From: Williamwhitmania sp035530955
Lineage (GTDB): Bacteria; Bacteroidota; Bacteroidia; Bacteroidales; Williamwhitmaniaceae
Assembly (NCBI GenBank): GCA_035530955.1
Contig: DATKTT010000202.1
Coordinates: 1-7,692 of the forward strand
DNA length: 7,692 nucleotides
Direction of reading: 5' to 3'
Shown here: positions 6,433 to 7,692 of the stretch, piece by piece
Position numbering within the stretch: the stretch's first letter is position 1
Layout of the letters: every line of letters begins with the position of its first letter
The notes under the pieces: generated by a model
Databases searched by the model: none
Seen by the model: only the letters and a program-made list of their open reading frames with translations
What the model was told of the DNA's origin: nothing
Program-made: the position numbers and the translations under genes

Positions 6433-7161
6433 GCCCGATTCGCTGGCCCTCTCAATATTTTCGGCTGGGATTAACTCTTCACCTCGGTATTTTCTCAACA
6501 GCTGCACAATGGTGAGCACATCCTTTTCGCAGTAAGTTACAATTCGATCGATATCGTGCTGACGATAGTAGACCTCAGCAACCATGGAACCATCAATGTC
6601 ATCCTTAGGTGTTGGAATGCCAAAAATAGTGGCAAGCAAATGTAGCGAGGTGTAATTCTTATGATCCCCAAACTTCCAAAGTTCCATGGTATCGAGGAAC
6701 GACACTTCCCAAGGTTTTTTCCCAGCAACATTTAGCATTCCAGGAAGAGATACCCCGTTTATCAGCATCCTTCTGGCAATATATGGAAAGTCAAATTCCT
6801 TTCCGTTGTGTGCGCACATTAACGCTCCCTTTCGCTGGCCAAACTTGCGCAGGAGTTCACCAAACTCTTCCAGGAGCTGTTGCTCGTTGGAATTATAAAA
6901 CGACTTTAAGCGAACGTATTGAACTTTTTTTCGAGAAAAAACAAAGCCAACAGAGATGCAAATCACCTTGCCAAATTCAGCGTAAATACCAGCCCGGTCA
7001 AAAACCTCGGCACTGGATTGATTCTCATCCTTTTTTATAAACAGTGCCTTCTTATCCCAAAGCTGCTGCATCACTTCAGAAAGTTCAGAGTAGGCAGGAA
7101 CAGCAGGCACCGTTTCGATGTCTAAAAATAGTATGTTCTCTATGTTTACTTCATTAAGCAT
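6418..7161 (-). CDS. Predicted 3'-5' exonuclease, PolB-like DEDDy family
   Basis: A 247-residue stand-alone nuclease of the ribonuclease H-like fold, resembling the proofreading domain of family B DNA polymerases (PF10108-type). The four acidic metal-binding residues can be placed: Asp14 and Glu16 in ILFLDIETVP (Exo I), Asp124 in CAHNGKEFDFPYIARR (Exo II), and Tyr210 with Asp214 in VTYCEKDV (Exo III, the YxxxD form that defines DEDDy). LWKFGDHKNYTSLHLLATIFGIP matches the helical stretch before Exo III. There is no polymerase domain and no signal peptide, and the tail (ENIERASESGSSVE) looks disordered. The substrate, DNA or RNA, is not known. The ATG at 7161 is 5 bp after the udk stop, so it is in an operon with udk. 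The 3' end overlaps the convergent hydrolase gene by 15 bp. Confidence 0.92.
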   Translation of the reverse strand: MLNEVNIENILFLDIETVPAVPAYSELSEVMQQLWDKKALFIKKDENQSSAEVFDRAGIYAEFGKVICISVGFVFSRKKVQYVRLKSFYNSNEQQLLEEFGELLRKFGQRKGALMCAHNGKEFDFPYIARRMLINGVSLPGMLNVAGKKPWEVSFLDTMELWKFGDHKNYTSLHLLATIFGIPTPKDDIDGSMVAEVYYRQHDIDRIVTYCEKDVLTIVQLLRKYRGEELIPAENIERASESGSSVE

Positions 7162-7166
7162 TGCTA

Positions 7167-7692
7167 CTAGCCATGTTGGTGAAGTGTTTTTTCTATAATA
7201 GTGGTAAGAATGCTAACGGCAACTTCATTGTTGCCTCCTTGAGGAACAATAATGTCGGCATAGCGCTTGGTTGGTTCAATAAATTGAAGGTGCATCGGCT
7301 TTACCGTTTTTTCGTAACGCTCAAGAACCTTATTTACTGATCGACCTCGCTCAATAATGTCACGACGGACAACGCGGCTAAGTCTATCATCAGGATCAGC
7401 GTCCACAAAGACCTTAATATCCAGCAGATCGCGCAACTCCGGATTGGTGAAAATCAATATCCCCTCAACAATTATGACATGCTTTGGCTCGATATACACA
7501 GTTTCTGCCGCCCGAGCGCAGGTGAGATAGGAGTAGATTGGCTGATTTACTGCCTCCCCTTTCTTGAGTTTCTTTAAATGCTCTACTAGCAACTCAAACT
7601 CAACTGATGAAGGGTGGTCAAAATTAATTTCCTGCCTCTGATCCATAGGCAGGTGACTACTATCCTTATAGTATGAATCCTGAGGAATAACG
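7167..7692 (-). CDS. udk: Uridine kinase, C-terminal part (5' end beyond right window edge)
   Basis: Uridine kinase phosphorylates uridine and cytidine to UMP and CMP in pyrimidine salvage. The frame stays open to the window edge, with 175 codons visible: it reads VIPQDSYYKDSSHLPMDQR, the conserved segment that follows the Walker A region in Udk. The ATG at 7646 is therefore an internal Met and not the start. Downstream landmarks are INFDHPSSVEFELL, QPIYSYLTCAR, HVIIVEGILIFTNPELRDL (Walker B-like), KVFVDADPDDRLSRVVRRD with the IIERGRS lid, and the strongly conserved MHLQFIEPTKRYADIIVPQGG. About 30 N-terminal residues carrying the P-loop should lie outside. The sequence aligns closely with E. 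coli Udk from memory. The exonuclease gene follows after 5 bp. The alternative, phosphoribulokinase, is unlikely given the QDSYYKD and QFIEPTK motifs. Confidence 0.96.
   Translation of the reverse strand, partial: VIPQDSYYKDSSHLPMDQRQEINFDHPSSVEFELLVEHLKKLKKGEAVNQPIYSYLTCARAAETVYIEPKHVIIVEGILIFTNPELRDLLDIKVFVDADPDDRLSRVVRRDIIERGRSVNKVLERYEKTVKPMHLQFIEPTKRYADIIVPQGGNNEVAVSILTTIIEKTLHQHG

Noticed and set aside
6420..6480. Weak inverted match (AGCCGA with TCGGGCT) near the convergent stops, as a possible bidirectional terminator
   Set aside because: The stem is short, needs a bulge and a loop of over 20 nt, and has no adjacent T-run in the right place.
6686..7125. Three overlapping plus-strand frames (70, 85 and 68 codons) and a minus-strand 64-codon frame at 6537-6731 in the exonuclease region
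   Set aside because: All are shadows of the exonuclease gene, which is intact with DEDDy residues. Their translations look like low-complexity noise.
7167..7646. Reading udk as a complete 159-residue protein starting at 7646
   Set aside because: The frame continues upstream to the window edge with conserved Udk residues (QDSYYKD), so the Met is internal and the gene is cut by the window.

Overview
This window is a compact housekeeping segment from a member of the phylum Bacteroidota, most likely a Bacteroidales-like lineage. Four things point there. The gene block CBS protein, nadK, DUF6089-type barrel, uppS, bamA is a Bacteroidota arrangement. The TAnnTTTG-type -7 elements are characteristic of the phylum. 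The starts are A/T-rich and lack clear Shine-Dalgarno sequences. The UppS and PdxJ variants look like those of the phylum (SYSARW in UppS, LVPDPPEA in PdxJ). I cannot name a genus or species from the sequence alone.

Layout. Positions 1-4860 hold six genes, all on the minus strand, read from right to left: a CBS/ACT protein (4195-4860), NAD kinase nadK (3295-4191), two tandem outer-membrane beta-barrel proteins (2444-3193 and 1779-2423), undecaprenyl diphosphate synthase uppS (1018-1764) and the N-terminal part of bamA (1-995, running off the left edge). Positions 4909-6432 hold two plus-strand genes: pdxJ and a YbfF/ABHD11-like alpha/beta hydrolase. They diverge from the CBS gene across a 48-bp spacer. 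Positions 6418-7692 hold a minus-strand pair, a DEDDy 3'-5' exonuclease and uridine kinase udk, whose 5' end runs off the right edge. The hydrolase and exonuclease genes converge and overlap by 15 bp at their stops.

How the genes fit together. The left group joins cofactor phosphorylation (NAD to NADP, with a putative ligand-sensing CBS/ACT partner) to envelope building: UppS makes the lipid carrier for peptidoglycan and surface glycans, BamA inserts outer-membrane barrels, and two small secreted barrel proteins lie between them. The centre makes pyridoxine 5'-phosphate (vitamin B6). The right end covers pyrimidine salvage and a nucleic-acid exonuclease. Spacing is very tight (3-22 bp within operons). 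The largest gap is 101 bp (3194-3294) and holds a candidate promoter, so no stretch over 300 bp lacks a gene.

I found no mobile element, CRISPR array, RNA gene, tRNA, phage or toxin/defence module, and no convincing new system. The points most worth a second look are the pair of divergent DUF6089-like barrels where one might be expected, the CBS/ACT protein 3 bp from NAD kinase, and the unexplained hydrolase coupled to pdxJ.
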